NCBI RefSeq assembly: GCF_003515685.1
Contig: NZ_QWEG01000019.1
Coordinates: forward strand, 1 to 59,374
Reading direction: 5' to 3'
Source: Neobacillus notoginsengisoli
Lineage (GTDB): Bacteria > Bacillota > Bacilli > Bacillales > Cytobacillaceae
DNA length: 59,374 nt
Shown here: one piece after another, positions 1 through 8,940 of the stretch
How the letters are laid out: each line of letters starts with the position of its first letter
Numbering within the stretch: position 1 is the first letter of the stretch
Notes under the pieces: generated by a model
The model's database searches: none
What the model saw: the letters and a program-made list of their open reading frames with translations, nothing else
Told to the model about the DNA's origin: nothing
Translations under genes and position numbers: made by a program

Positions 1-127
1 GGTTACGTTGTCACAGGGCTTCAACCTTAGGATTTCTCCACCAGTTGCCTGTCAGCTAATGAGCGTCTTGGTACTTACTCAGATTGGACTTTCACCAATT
101 AGCAATTAACGGCTTGCCTGGGCACGC
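1..127 (-). mobile_element. Group IIC intron, 5' end only (runs off the left edge)
   Basis: Read on the minus strand, this stretch resembles the start of bacterial class C group II introns: a GCGTGCCC/GTGCCC start, the GGTGAAAGTCC block, a CATTAGCTGACAGG block and a GAGAAATCCTAAGG block, in the usual domain I order. It begins directly after a terminator hairpin and T-run (131-172). Class C introns are known to insert behind terminators. The exact 5' splice boundary is either 125 or 127; the canonical GUGYG is only approximately met. The ribozyme core, domain IV reverse transcriptase and 3' end lie outside the window, so intactness cannot be judged. Confidence 0.75.
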
Positions 128-130
128 GGC

Positions 131-172
131 AAAAAAAAGACCGAAATCGTAAAAACGACATCGGGGTCTACT
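131..172 (-). terminator. Rho-independent terminator, target of the group IIC intron
   Basis: On the minus strand an imperfect GACC-CGA/TCG-GGTC stem is followed by eight T residues. It is the terminator downstream of the diaminopropionate ammonia-lyase gene, beyond the repeat at 196-327. Its stem sequence closely resembles the terminator at 5131-5175. Confidence 0.7.
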
Positions 173-195
173 CTTTCTTTTCATGGTGAACCTTT

Positions 196-327
196 GTTGA
201 TTTGCGCTCCAGGCACTTCGCTTTCCGCGGGGCGTCAGTGGAGCCTCCTCGGCGCCATGGCGCCTGTGGGGTCTCCACCTTGCCGCCGCATCCCGCAGGA
301 GTCTTCGTGCCTTCCGCTCCAATCAAC
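196..327. repeat. Long Bacillaceae intergenic repeat with inverted ends
   Basis: GC-rich 130-bp block in an AT-rich spacer. Its ends are imperfect inverted repeats (GTTGATTTGCGCTCC at the left, GCTCCAATCAAC at the right), with an inner palindrome around GGCGCCATGGCGCC. From memory, the same kind of element (GACTCCTGCGGGA ... GCGAAGTGCCTGGAGCG on the minus strand) is widespread between genes in Bacillus genomes. No protein is supported: the open frames across it are by-products of its composition. Confidence 0.65.
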
Positions 328-435
328 TTACTTCCTCGGCTTATTTGTGTAAAAATTAATTCAACCTATATAGCAATCATGTTTAAAACTAGTTCACTTT
401 ACTCCTTCATACCACTTTTCATCTTTTCATTAGAA

Positions 436-1662
436 TCACCATGCAGATGGATATGCCCCATCCCATACTACTTTTCTAAAGTTCTCCGGATCTGTGTCAC
501 CTTCTGTACTAATAATTAAAATTTTCGAATCCTGATTTAGCCTCAAGCTTGTTTTCATTTCATTGAGCATTTTATTTTCAGCCAATAGACTAACCAAGCC
601 CAGACCAACTGCGCCCGATTCACCTGAAATAACCTGCGGGTCACTGCCCAATGGGCTTGCAAGAATTCGCATACCACGTGAGGCAACATAGTCTGGACAA
701 GAAACAAAGACCTCAGCGTAATCCTTTAAAACTTCCCAAGAAGTTGTACTTGGTTCCCCACAGGCTAAGCCAGCCATTACTGTATTCAAATCTCCTGTTA
801 CTGCATGAGGGTTCCCATCGCCCACTAGCATAGATTGGTATAAACAATCAGCTTTGTCCGGTTCAACAATCACTGTGATAGGGCGTTCATCTCCGTATTT
901 CCCTACTAGATACCCAAGCATACTGCCGGCAAACGACCCAACTCCAGCTTGTAAAAATACATGCGTCGGCCGCTCAACACCAGCTTCGGCAATCTGCTCC
1001 ATTGCTTCATCCAAAATTGTTCCATACCCCTGCATAATCCAGGTTGGAATCTTTTCATATCCACTCCAGGCCGTATCCTGTACCAATACCCAGCCATTTT
1101 CTTCAGCCTTCTGGCTCGCCAGTCTAACTGTATCATCATAATTAAGATCTGTTATGTAGGCTTCTGCCCCTTCATTTCTTATGTTATTTAATCTAATTTC
1201 TGAAGATCCTTTTGGCATATATACGACTGATTTTTGTCCTAGCTGTTCTGCTGCCCAGGCAATTCCTCTCCCATGATTTCCATCAGTAGCTGTGACAAAG
1301 GTAATACTCCCGAGTTGCTCTTTTACTTCCTTACTTCTTAGTTTTTCAAAAGAAAGCTCTGAAATATCGAGGTTCAATTGTTCCGCCAAATATTTCCCAA
1401 CCGCATACGAGCCGCCTAATACCTTAAAAGCATTAAGCCCAAATCTATAAGATTCATCCTTCACCCAAATAGCGCCGACTCTTAATCGTTTAGACAACTC
1501 ATCTAAGCTATGAAGTGGAGTTACTTTATATTCTGGAAAACTTTTATGAAAACCTCTTACCTTTTCAGCCGATTTCCTATTCATAAATTCTACAGACGCT
1601 TTCTCGGCATTTGTTCTTGCAATTTTATTTACTATATATTTAATGTCTGTAACATCCCTCAT
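436..1662 (-). CDS. dpaL: Diaminopropionate ammonia-lyase
   Basis: PLP-dependent fold-type II enzyme that converts 2,3-diaminopropionate to pyruvate and ammonia (EC 4.3.1.15); cytosolic catabolic role. The product is 408 aa, near the family's usual 400. The PLP-binding lysine lies in NAFKVLGGSYAV (about K80), the active-site aspartate in ATDGNHGRG (about D127), and the cofactor phosphate loop in SGESGAVGLG. The ATG at 1671 sits one base after AGGAG and is therefore unlikely as a start. The ATG at 1662 has this Shine-Dalgarno at a normal distance, giving MRDVTDIKYIV. No catabolic partner is adjacent and the gene looks monocistronic. Threonine dehydratase-like enzymes are the main alternative, but the length and motifs favour DpaL. 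Confidence 0.9.
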   Translation of the reverse strand: MRDVTDIKYIVNKIARTNAEKASVEFMNRKSAEKVRGFHKSFPEYKVTPLHSLDELSKRLRVGAIWVKDESYRFGLNAFKVLGGSYAVGKYLAEQLNLDISELSFEKLRSKEVKEQLGSITFVTATDGNHGRGIAWAAEQLGQKSVVYMPKGSSEIRLNNIRNEGAEAYITDLNYDDTVRLASQKAEENGWVLVQDTAWSGYEKIPTWIMQGYGTILDEAMEQIAEAGVERPTHVFLQAGVGSFAGSMLGYLVGKYGDERPITVIVEPDKADCLYQSMLVGDGNPHAVTGDLNTVMAGLACGEPSTTSWEVLKDYAEVFVSCPDYVASRGMRILASPLGSDPQVISGESGAVGLGLVSLLAENKMLNEMKTSLRLNQDSKILIISTEGDTDPENFRKVVWDGAYPSAW

Positions 1663-1794
1663 TTTTCCCATCTCCTAAATAATATTTTTTTATTCTAAAA
1701 GTGTAATTATAATCTATAATAATTGAGTATTCAGAAGAATGGTACTACTCTCGAGGAAAAGTATAAATATATCGAAATATTAAATATGCAAATG

Positions 1795-1826
1795 AAAAAA
1801 GCAACTCCCATAAGGGTTAGTTGCTT
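1795..1826 (-). terminator. Terminator after the SUKH-domain gene
   Basis: Minus-strand stem AAGCAACT/AGTTGCTT closed around CCTTATGGG, followed by six T residues, about 20 bp past the stop codon at 1846. Confidence 0.8.
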
Positions 1827-1845
1827 TCCTTTTAATAATCTCGTC

Positions 1846-2853
1846 CTAATCAATTTCAAACCATTTCTTTATTTTAAGAGAATTAGTTGTCTTATGGTTA
1901 ATATAAGGGCTGTGTCGTGATGATAGTGCAACATAATCCTTGATAAAACCGCCAGCACAACCTATTTGAATCCAGTTGTTCATAAAGGATTCAAATGATT
2001 TTCCCAGCCTCCAACCGTGAAAATCTTTTTCATTTGTTAAATAGATAACTTCCCCTATATTGTATTTTCGGTCTATTCCAAAGTAATTTCCCATCCCATC
2101 CCCGGAAAAAATAAATGAGTTAGACCAAAAGTGAAATTCTTCATTCTCTTCATCAAGGTAATCATGGTCTATCCTAATGTCATTTAAATGGATTAGCTTA
2201 TCGAGGTTCCATAGCCCTAAATCAAATAGGCCCCCATTTAATATATTCCTGTTCCTATATGGTTCGCCTTGCGTTGAATAGATATTTGGATCATCCAATA
2301 CACATGTTGAATTTTCTTGTGTATTCCAATAAAAATCACATTGACGCGAATAATCAATTACTACCCTTTTAAAAGACTCTGGGAGTTCAAACCCAATAGT
2401 GCTTTCAATCTGCAGCACGTCACTTTCTGATGCAGGTTGATCAATAAATAGATCCCCTATGCCGCCCTTATTTTTAATGGAATTAAGTGTTGAATGTAGA
2501 ACTTCACTCCAATGAAAATATTCGATAGTTTCTGGTTCGTACCTATTCTGTTCCGGCTCTGTTTTTTTGTTTTTTGGTGTATATACTTCCCCTTCGAACC
2601 GGACCCATTGAGGTAGCTCTTTAGGATCAACTGGAATCTCCCTATTAAATTGCATATTAGACTTCAGGAATTCTAATCCTTTTTTTGTTAGAACATATGT
2701 ATTTTCAATACGACCCTTTAGGACAGAAATATAATCCCTCTTTATAGCCATATTCAGAAAATCCCGAAACTCTGATTCATTAATATTGTATGTTTTGTGT
2801 GAAAAAGACTTTTTCTCCATTATTTTTCTTAATACACTAAATAGTAATCTCAA
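1846..2853 (-). CDS. SUKH (SMI1/KNR4)-domain protein with N-terminal helix-turn-helix-like part
   Basis: 335 aa. Residues about 140-295 look like a SMI1/KNR4 (SUKH) domain: PASESDVLQIESTIGFELP opens it, as is typical, and FSGDGMGNYFGID is the usual core. Many SUKH proteins are immunity proteins against polymorphic toxins, others are regulators. Residues 1-70 (FRDFLNMAIKRDYI, YVLTKKGLEFLK) have the feel of a small winged-helix domain. The start is TTG at 2853, seven bases after GAGGTG. The gene stands alone with its own terminator and no toxin gene is adjacent. SUKH membership is inferred from motif reading; function unknown. Confidence 0.65.
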   Translation of the reverse strand: MRLLFSVLRKIMEKKSFSHKTYNINESEFRDFLNMAIKRDYISVLKGRIENTYVLTKKGLEFLKSNMQFNREIPVDPKELPQWVRFEGEVYTPKNKKTEPEQNRYEPETIEYFHWSEVLHSTLNSIKNKGGIGDLFIDQPASESDVLQIESTIGFELPESFKRVVIDYSRQCDFYWNTQENSTCVLDDPNIYSTQGEPYRNRNILNGGLFDLGLWNLDKLIHLNDIRIDHDYLDEENEEFHFWSNSFIFSGDGMGNYFGIDRKYNIGEVIYLTNEKDFHGWRLGKSFESFMNNWIQIGCAGGFIKDYVALSSRHSPYINHKTTNSLKIKKWFEID

Positions 2854-3012
2854 TTTTAAACACCTCTTTTTACTTTCCTTTAATCTACATTTTTGAAAAT
2901 GTTTGTTCTTACTGAGAAGTGTTTACTGTTCGGTTACAATTTCAAGACCAATTTCGCAGCCGCTTCACAGTGTGTTGAGTGTATATGGCAACACAAAAGA
3001 TGTCTGGTGAGT

Positions 3013-4428
3013 TTATTTTTTTTCCACGGGGAGTTCAACAGCAATCGGTTGTAATTCCTTAGCTGGGACAAAGCTTGAAAAGTCGAACTGTAAGATTGTA
3101 TTATTCAGCTTAAAGTTCTTTATTTTCTCTTCCCCTTTTAAATCGAATGTAGATTGAAAATGTGCCATCTTTTTATCAATCGTTTTAACCTTATTCAGAC
3201 TGATGCTATGATTTTCAGGCGGTACTGGATTCTTAGGATCAATTTCCCCAATATAATCCTTATCCACCAACAGCAACTCATACTGCAAGTTATTTTCAAA
3301 CAAATCAAGCTGGTGCTTGCTTAATCCCTTTGGTAGCCCGGTGAATTGATAATCGATTATGAGATTATTTCCTTTTTGGGTGATATCATTTACTTGCAGG
3401 CTTAAGCCAAGTCGTTTGCTGCTTAATGTAAAAGATTTTTTATCCAATAACTGTTCTGCTTTTGGATCAGCAACATTTATCGTCTGATAAAAAGTAAGTG
3501 AAGTTATAGTTGAATTTAGGTGGGTCATATCAGTACGAATCGTTCTATGATATCCATCTTCTAGTTTGGATTCCTCTAATGTTGTTCCATTCCCAAACCT
3601 GTATACTTTTCCTTTTTCATCAATTGCTTTAAAGATATGAATATCATCATTCTCATATTTCTGCACCGTCTCATAAATAAGCGAAGAGGATGCTTTTGCG
3701 GTAACAATTTCCTTAATACGAATTTTCACCTCATCGTCCGGGTATTCTTGCTCATGATTAATCACAAGCGTACGATTTTTTTCTTGTTTAATTGGAATAT
3801 TAAATTTCCATTCACCTTTTATCCCGTTTATATTATGAATTGTTATAGGAAGAGTAGAATTCTCTTTAAATGATTTATATGGATATTGTATTTTCCATTG
3901 AAAGTTATATCCTTCTTCCACTTTCTGAATGTTATTTGACTTTCCTTGAAGCCAAGGGTCTTGATCGCCTTTATAGTGTTCGAAGTTCACATCAAAGCTT
4001 ACTTCCCCTTTTTCGTTACCACCCTTTTCTACATCTTTATCTACGAATCCTGTAATGGATACCATACTGCCATCAAAGTAAGCGCTGGTTAGCTTTACAG
4101 TGACTCCATTCTTTGTAAGCGATTGGTTTAATTCTGTAACTGCATTCTGGTTAGCTAATTCCATCCCTGTTGAATCATTAAATTGTTGAAAAATCCCGCC
4201 TATCAAAGGGGTATTCGCCAATACTTTATTCATTGTAGGATGTACAAATCCCGAAGCAATGGTGATTCCAAGAAGTGCAGCAGCAGTCGCCACACCTGCA
4301 AGGACCTTCTTTTTCCTAACCTTTGCGCCATGTTCAGTTTTATTTAGACCTTTATTAATTGCATCAAATACTTTATCTTTTGGTACTGCTATTTGATCAA
4401 TTGCTGTTCTTATTTGCTTGTTATCCAT
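3013..4428 (-). CDS. Anti-sigma factor-like DUF4179 membrane protein
   Basis: 471 aa. It has a short cytosolic N-terminal part (residues 1-40), one membrane helix ([21 protein letters not shown]), and a large extracytoplasmic part opening with the DUF4179 pattern ([23 protein letters not shown]). Such proteins are usually encoded directly after an ECF sigma factor and are thought to hold it at the membrane. Here ATGGATAA makes the start overlap the sigma stop codon by 8 bp, which implies translational coupling. The start at 4428 is preferred because AGGAGG lies ten bases upstream; the longer frame from 4452 would include that Shine-Dalgarno. Confidence 0.8.
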   Translation of the reverse strand: MDNKQIRTAIDQIAVPKDKVFDAINKGLNKTEHGAKVRKKKVLAGVATAAALLGITIASGFVHPTMNKVLANTPLIGGIFQQFNDSTGMELANQNAVTELNQSLTKNGVTVKLTSAYFDGSMVSITGFVDKDVEKGGNEKGEVSFDVNFEHYKGDQDPWLQGKSNNIQKVEEGYNFQWKIQYPYKSFKENSTLPITIHNINGIKGEWKFNIPIKQEKNRTLVINHEQEYPDDEVKIRIKEIVTAKASSSLIYETVQKYENDDIHIFKAIDEKGKVYRFGNGTTLEESKLEDGYHRTIRTDMTHLNSTITSLTFYQTINVADPKAEQLLDKKSFTLSSKRLGLSLQVNDITQKGNNLIIDYQFTGLPKGLSKHQLDLFENNLQYELLLVDKDYIGEIDPKNPVPPENHSISLNKVKTIDKKMAHFQSTFDLKGEEKIKNFKLNNTILQFDFSSFVPAKELQPIAVELPVEKK

Positions 4429-4960
4429 GGCATTTGTCCTCCTCATTTTCATAGAATTTTTTTAACTCCGCTTTGCCTCTGCTTAAATAAGTTTTGACCG
4501 TACCCTCCGGAATTTCCATGACACTGCTTATTGTTTTAATCGTGTAATCGTAATAGTAAAAAAGAATAATGGCTGTACGGTAGTTCTCTTTCAGCTGCTG
4601 AATTGCAGTTAGGAGCTGTATAGAATCCTCAATGTTCGGATTTGTATGACCCGGCAGGTTTGAAATAATTTCATCGCTCAAAGGAACGACCTTGCTTTTC
4701 CTCTTTAGGACATCCGCTGAACATCGTATGACAATCCTGGTGAGCCACGTCATGAAATACTCCGGGTTTTTCAACGAATGGATAGATTTAAACGCTTGAT
4801 AGGTTGCCTCCTGCACAACATCCAACGCATCTTCTTCGTTATGTACATATAGATAAGCAGTCCGGTAGACTCTCTCGTAATGCTGTTTAACTAACTTTTC
4901 AAAAGCGCTCTTATTGCCTTTGATCGCTTTTTTAACTAACCGCTGGCTCTCATCTTCCAT
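4421..4960 (-). CDS. ECF-type sigma-70 family RNA polymerase sigma factor
   Basis: 179 aa. Region 2 (about 12-80) includes [19 protein letters not shown], and region 4 (about 120-170) includes the helix-turn-helix [18 protein letters not shown]. Group IV (ECF) sigma factors direct RNA polymerase to stress or envelope genes. The start at 4960 has GGGGG ten bases upstream; the longer frame from 4993 has no good ribosome site. It forms a two-gene operon with the overlapping DUF4179 protein. A TGAAAC lies about 45 bp upstream of the start, reminiscent of ECF -35 elements, but no convincing -10 follows. It resembles SigV/SigW-type factors; the target regulon cannot be told. Confidence 0.88.
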   Translation of the reverse strand: MEDESQRLVKKAIKGNKSAFEKLVKQHYERVYRTAYLYVHNEEDALDVVQEATYQAFKSIHSLKNPEYFMTWLTRIVIRCSADVLKRKSKVVPLSDEIISNLPGHTNPNIEDSIQLLTAIQQLKENYRTAIILFYYYDYTIKTISSVMEIPEGTVKTYLSRGKAELKKFYENEEDKCHG

Positions 4961-5130
4961 CTTTTTTTTGCCCCCTTTACACATTAGTGGCATCTATACT
5001 GAAGAAAAGTTTCAAAAAGTTGTTTTTAAAAGCATAACACGCCAAAAAGTCCTCAGTTCAAAAAAGTAAACAGAAACCTTTTCGGTCCCTGTTTATTTTA
5101 AAACCAAATTTGTAGTAAATGGCTTCACAG

Positions 5131-5175
5131 AAAAAAGACCCCGAAATCGCATAGTATTTCACGAAATCGGGGCCG
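5131..5175 (-). terminator. Terminator after the coiled-coil protein gene
   Basis: Minus strand GGCCCCGATTTCG / CGATTTCGGGGTC stem (two T-T mismatches) followed by six T residues. The stem is nearly the same sequence as the terminator at 131-172. Confidence 0.75.
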
Positions 5176-5224
5176 GACTGGAAAATGTTTAGTTTAACCA
5201 TCGATTGTTTCTTCTAATTCTTCG

Positions 5225-6094
5225 TCAATTTACCTTTGGGCTAATACGCAATAATGCGCCATTAGGCTTTGGTAACTCTTCTTCTGTTATCTGATTCATT
5301 TTACAAAAATGTTCAAAAAATTGTTGTGCCAGCTCTCGTTCCTCTGGATCACTTTTCAATGAAACGATATCAAGCAAAATTTGAGCCATCCATGAATTGT
5401 TAAAATAACGGTATTTACCTGTATTCCATGTCATTCTGTGGGGGGATTTTTCATTAACATAATATTCCCAGAAAAGCATCTGATCCGATTCTTGTTCTGT
5501 AAGTTGGAGTCTGTATTTTGAATGAGCAGGAATATTTCCATCTTCACAAAGCTTACCGATAAAATCTTCATTCACCATATAGACACCTAAGATACGTCTG
5601 TCTTTTTCAGGCCTCCTGGAATCTAGTGCTGTTAACAGGACAGCGCTATTTTGGTGCAAGCGGATTGGTTTGTTTGGTTTCCCCTTGTTATTACCACTTT
5701 TTATTACGCCTGAAAAAACCTTCCACTCTGAAAAAGAACTATTCTGTTCTTCTGTGTCACACCAAAAAACCATTTGTGATTCGGGATGAAGTTTATGATT
5801 TTTCATAAGTTTTTCATGTTCCAAGCGAAGTTCCTGTTTTTTTTGTTGTAGTTTTTTTTCCTCTTCCTTCTTTAATTCTTCCTCTTTTCGTTCCATTTCC
5901 ATTTTTTGTATAATTTTCTCAAGTGAATTAGCAACAATTCTATCATGCAGTTTTAGGTGCTTTCCAAATACATCGGGGAAAACAAACTTTTTATTTTCCG
6001 ATGCGAAATTTATTTCAATAACAGAATCATTATGTTTAACTATACTACCCGTGCCAAAACGCTTGTGTGTAACTTTCTTATTGATTAGATTCAT
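5225..6094 (-). CDS. Hypothetical protein with coiled coil
   Basis: 289 aa, function not recognised. Residues 1-55 (KKVTHKRFGTGSIVKHNDSV) resemble small beta-barrel modules that carry an FGxGxV signature. Residues about 58-97 are a highly charged Glu/Lys coiled coil. Residues about 105-285 are rich in aromatic residues (VFWCDTEEQN, MLFWEYYVNEKSPHRMTWN) and probably form a globular domain. No signal peptide or membrane segment, so cytosolic. Start: AAGGAGG nine bases before the ATG. It has its own terminator and no obvious operon partner. Confidence 0.75.
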   Translation of the reverse strand: MNLINKKVTHKRFGTGSIVKHNDSVIEINFASENKKFVFPDVFGKHLKLHDRIVANSLEKIIQKMEMERKEEELKKEEEKKLQQKKQELRLEHEKLMKNHKLHPESQMVFWCDTEEQNSSFSEWKVFSGVIKSGNNKGKPNKPIRLHQNSAVLLTALDSRRPEKDRRILGVYMVNEDFIGKLCEDGNIPAHSKYRLQLTEQESDQMLFWEYYVNEKSPHRMTWNTGKYRYFNNSWMAQILLDIVSLKSDPEERELAQQFFEHFCKMNQITEEELPKPNGALLRISPKVN

Positions 6095-6446
6095 TCATCT
6101 AGTCCTCCTTGTGGAATAAAAACCCGATTACTATTAGATAGTAAATTGATAATTTTATTCAACCAACTTCCAAATAAAGCTCACACAACTGTTTGTTTTT
6201 TTCTTGATTTAAAAACGGTTATAAAAAAACGCATCCATCATTCTATCTGCAAAAAAATACAGCAGAATTCGGGAAGCGATTAAAAAAACAATTGTAACAC
6301 TATTATAACATTTTTTTGTAAATACCGCAAATTTATCATTGACAGCGTATATTGCCATGAGGTAAAATAAAGATTTTGCAAAAAAAACGCCTGTCACTTT
6401 CCGAACTTTGTCGATAAAGGATTCGACATATACGGGACTTTTATCT
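6095..6446. other. Intergenic region with one REP-like half-element
   Basis: AT-rich spacer. At 6387-6415 it carries CGCCTGTCACTTTCCGAAC, one copy of the GTGCCTGTCAC family also seen at 9982-10044 and 12500-12522. A 62-codon frame at 6209-6397 has no ribosome site and is not supported. Nothing else is seen. Confidence 0.5.
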
Positions 6447-8717
6447 TTACAGACTTATGCCTCTCCTTAACCATTTCGCTGTTAATGTCTCAGCGGTTAG
6501 CATCTCTTCTGGCGTGCCTTCAAAGATAATTTGCCCGCCTTGTTTTCCTCCTCCCGGACCCATTTCAATGATCCAGTCGCTCGCGGCTAAAAAGTCCAGA
6601 TTGTGTTCGATTATGATGACAGAGTTGCCTCTGTTTACAATCTTTTGAAAGACATTCAGAAGTTTTTCATCATCTTCTGCGTGCAATCCTAAGGATGGTT
6701 CGTCTATCAAGTAGATTTGCCCCTCCTTTTGTAAATGGCTCGCGAGTTTTAGGCGTTGGATTTCTCCTCCACTTAAAGAACTTGTCGTCTGGCCTAAGGT
6801 CAGATACCCCAATCCTACCTCTTTTAACGTATGCACCCTTTTTAGAATTTTTGGCGCTTTAAAATAGTGAATCACTTCATCTATTGTGAGATTTAAAATC
6901 TCTACGATATTTTTGTCTTGATAGCGATACGAAAGTGCTTCGTCTGAGTACCTCGTACCTCCACACGCTTCACAAGGAATTGTTACGGGATCTGCAAAAG
7001 CTATCTCCGGCGTTAGGACTCCTTTTCCTTTGCAGACAGGACAGGCCCCCAAGGAGTTAAAACTGAACAATCCTGCCGGTTGGCCCGTTGCTTTTGAAAA
7101 AATTGCGCGAATATCATCCATGATTCCCATATATGTAGCCATGGTCGAACGGTTGGAGACTCCAATGCCCCCTTGCCCTACTGTAATGGATTCTGGATAC
7201 TTTTGCGTGAACGCTTCCAATAGTAAGGAGCTTTTGCCTGAACCAGATACTCCGCACACAGAGACTAAAACATTTTTAGGAATATCTACATTCACATTTT
7301 TCAAGTTATTGTTACTTGCCCTTCTAATTGTAAAGTAACCTTTTATATCCCTAGGACTTTTGTTTATCTTAAGCTTGTGATTTAAGGCTTTTGCAGTTGG
7401 AGAGTTTTTTAGTCCTTCCACTTTCCCTTGATAGACCACTTCCCCTCCATTTACCCCTGCTCCCGGCCCCATTTCTATGATTTCGTCGGCTACTTTCATG
7501 ACGGATAGATTGTGTTCAATGACAATGACAGTGTTATGTTGCTCCTTTATCCTTTTCAGCATCTGTATTAACAGATCTACTTCTTCGGAATGGAGCCCCG
7601 CACTTGGTTCGTCGAAAATGTAGGTAATGTTGTTTAGGCTACTCCCTAAATGACGGGCGATTTTCACCCTTTGGGCTTCACCGCCGGAGAGGGTGCCCAT
7701 TTTCCTGGACAGGCTCAAATAACTCAGACCCATGTCGACTAATTGTTTTACATATGGGATTGCTTGTCTAGCTATCGACTCTCCCATAGGGTCTTTTATG
7801 TTCTCCAGTTCTTCCAGTAATTCCGGAAACTCTAAATAATCGTATTCAGCGATATTCAAACCATTTATTTTACATTCCAAAACCTTTGGGTTTAAGCCTG
7901 AACCTTGGCAGGTCGGGCATAGCGAATGTGTAGAAACGGCTAAAACGTCATCCTGGGATACTTCTTTTAGCTTTGATACATCCCGATTGATATATAGGCG
8001 TTTAAATCGAGGCAACAACCCATCCCACTCATGAGGCTGAGGCCCATTTTTTGTGTGGAATGGCGCAAAAACTTTTTCACCTTCCGGGGGACCGTATATC
8101 AGCAATTCGCGTTTTTCTTCAGGGTAGTCCTTAATCGGCAGATCGGGATCAAATAATCCGCCGGTTATCATCCATCTCCCTTGCCAACCTGCAGGGGATA
8201 ATGGCTTAAATCTAACAGCATACTCTCGTAGGGATTTATTGAAATCGATGATCTTGTTTAAGTCTGGCGCAATGACCTCCCCAAACCCACCACATTCCGG
8301 ACATCTGCCAAAGGAACTCTGGCTCGAAAAATCAGTCGCGGAACCTATGGGCGGACTTCCGATTCTCGAAAACAAAAGCCTGATTAATGGATCAATATCC
8401 ATATAGGTGCCGACTGTTGAACGCGAATTGCCGCCTATCGGTCGTTGCTCTACTACTATAACCGGGCTTAAATTTTGCATAAGGTCGGCATGGGGCCTTT
8501 CATACCTTGGCATTTGATTTCTTACATAAGCAGGATAGTTTAACGTCATCTGTCTTCTGCTCTCTGTTGCTAATGTATCAAAAACCACTGAGCTCTTACC
8601 TGAGCCCGAAATACCCGTAAAGACGATCATTTTTCCTTTTGGTATGTTTAAATCGATATTTTTTAAATTATTTTCTTTCAGCCCTCTTAAGATGATTTCA
8701 TCTTTCATTTCGGACAT
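6447..8717 (-). CDS. UvrA-like ABC ATPase (UvrA2/DrrC type)
   Basis: 756 aa, about 190 shorter than canonical UvrA. It has two ABC modules: Walker A GISGSGKSS (35-43) and GVSGSGKSS in the second half, signatures LSGGEAQRVKIA and LSGGEIQRLKLA, Walker B IFDEPSAGLH and LIDEPSLGLH. Zinc-module cysteines are present (CPECGGFG, CPTCQGSG, CPVCKGKG/CEACGG). The length matches the class that lacks the UvrB-binding domain, such as Streptomyces DrrC (daunorubicin resistance) and UvrA2. Likely role: recognition of drug- or damage-modified DNA, not core excision repair. Start at 8717 is chosen for AAAGGAG six bases upstream. Single gene; no drug exporter is adjacent. Confidence 0.88.
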   Translation of the reverse strand: MSEMKDEIILRGLKENNLKNIDLNIPKGKMIVFTGISGSGKSSVVFDTLATESRRQMTLNYPAYVRNQMPRYERPHADLMQNLSPVIVVEQRPIGGNSRSTVGTYMDIDPLIRLLFSRIGSPPIGSATDFSSQSSFGRCPECGGFGEVIAPDLNKIIDFNKSLREYAVRFKPLSPAGWQGRWMITGGLFDPDLPIKDYPEEKRELLIYGPPEGEKVFAPFHTKNGPQPHEWDGLLPRFKRLYINRDVSKLKEVSQDDVLAVSTHSLCPTCQGSGLNPKVLECKINGLNIAEYDYLEFPELLEELENIKDPMGESIARQAIPYVKQLVDMGLSYLSLSRKMGTLSGGEAQRVKIARHLGSSLNNITYIFDEPSAGLHSEEVDLLIQMLKRIKEQHNTVIVIEHNLSVMKVADEIIEMGPGAGVNGGEVVYQGKVEGLKNSPTAKALNHKLKINKSPRDIKGYFTIRRASNNNLKNVNVDIPKNVLVSVCGVSGSGKSSLLLEAFTQKYPESITVGQGGIGVSNRSTMATYMGIMDDIRAIFSKATGQPAGLFSFNSLGACPVCKGKGVLTPEIAFADPVTIPCEACGGTRYSDEALSYRYQDKNIVEILNLTIDEVIHYFKAPKILKRVHTLKEVGLGYLTLGQTTSSLSGGEIQRLKLASHLQKEGQIYLIDEPSLGLHAEDDEKLLNVFQKIVNRGNSVIIIEHNLDFLAASDWIIEMGPGGGKQGGQIIFEGTPEEMLTAETLTAKWLRRGISL

Positions 8718-8883
8718 TTTATTCTCCTTTCTATGGGTTTCTACATTTTGCAAAATTGTTCAATGGTACGGCCGGAACTTCAATTTCCGTTTACTTAAAA
8801 GATACGAAGAAAGGCAGCCCCATAAGGAGTTGCCCTGTTTTCGGTGAGTTTTTATCATTAAAAATAAAATCGATTTTTTCACA

Positions 8884-8934
8884 CTGTTCCTGCCCCTGAA
8901 GCATTCAATTATTGATGTCCTAGGGACAGGAACC
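8884..8934. repeat. REP-like hairpin downstream of ddh
   Basis: Inverted arms GTTCCTGCCCCT and AGGGACAGGAAC separated by about 24 bp, right after the ddh stop codon on the minus strand. The arm resembles the GGTTCC-type REP elements elsewhere in the window. It may end ddh transcripts, though the T-run is poor. Confidence 0.5.
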
Positions 8935-8940
8935 TTTCTA

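Noticed and set aside
92-322. Frames across the first 500 bp on both strands
   Set aside because: They run through the intron edge, terminator and intergenic repeat; no ribosome site.
6209-6397. 62-codon frame in the 6.1-6.4 kb spacer
   Set aside because: No ribosome site, overlaps a REP-like element, composition follows the AT-rich spacer.
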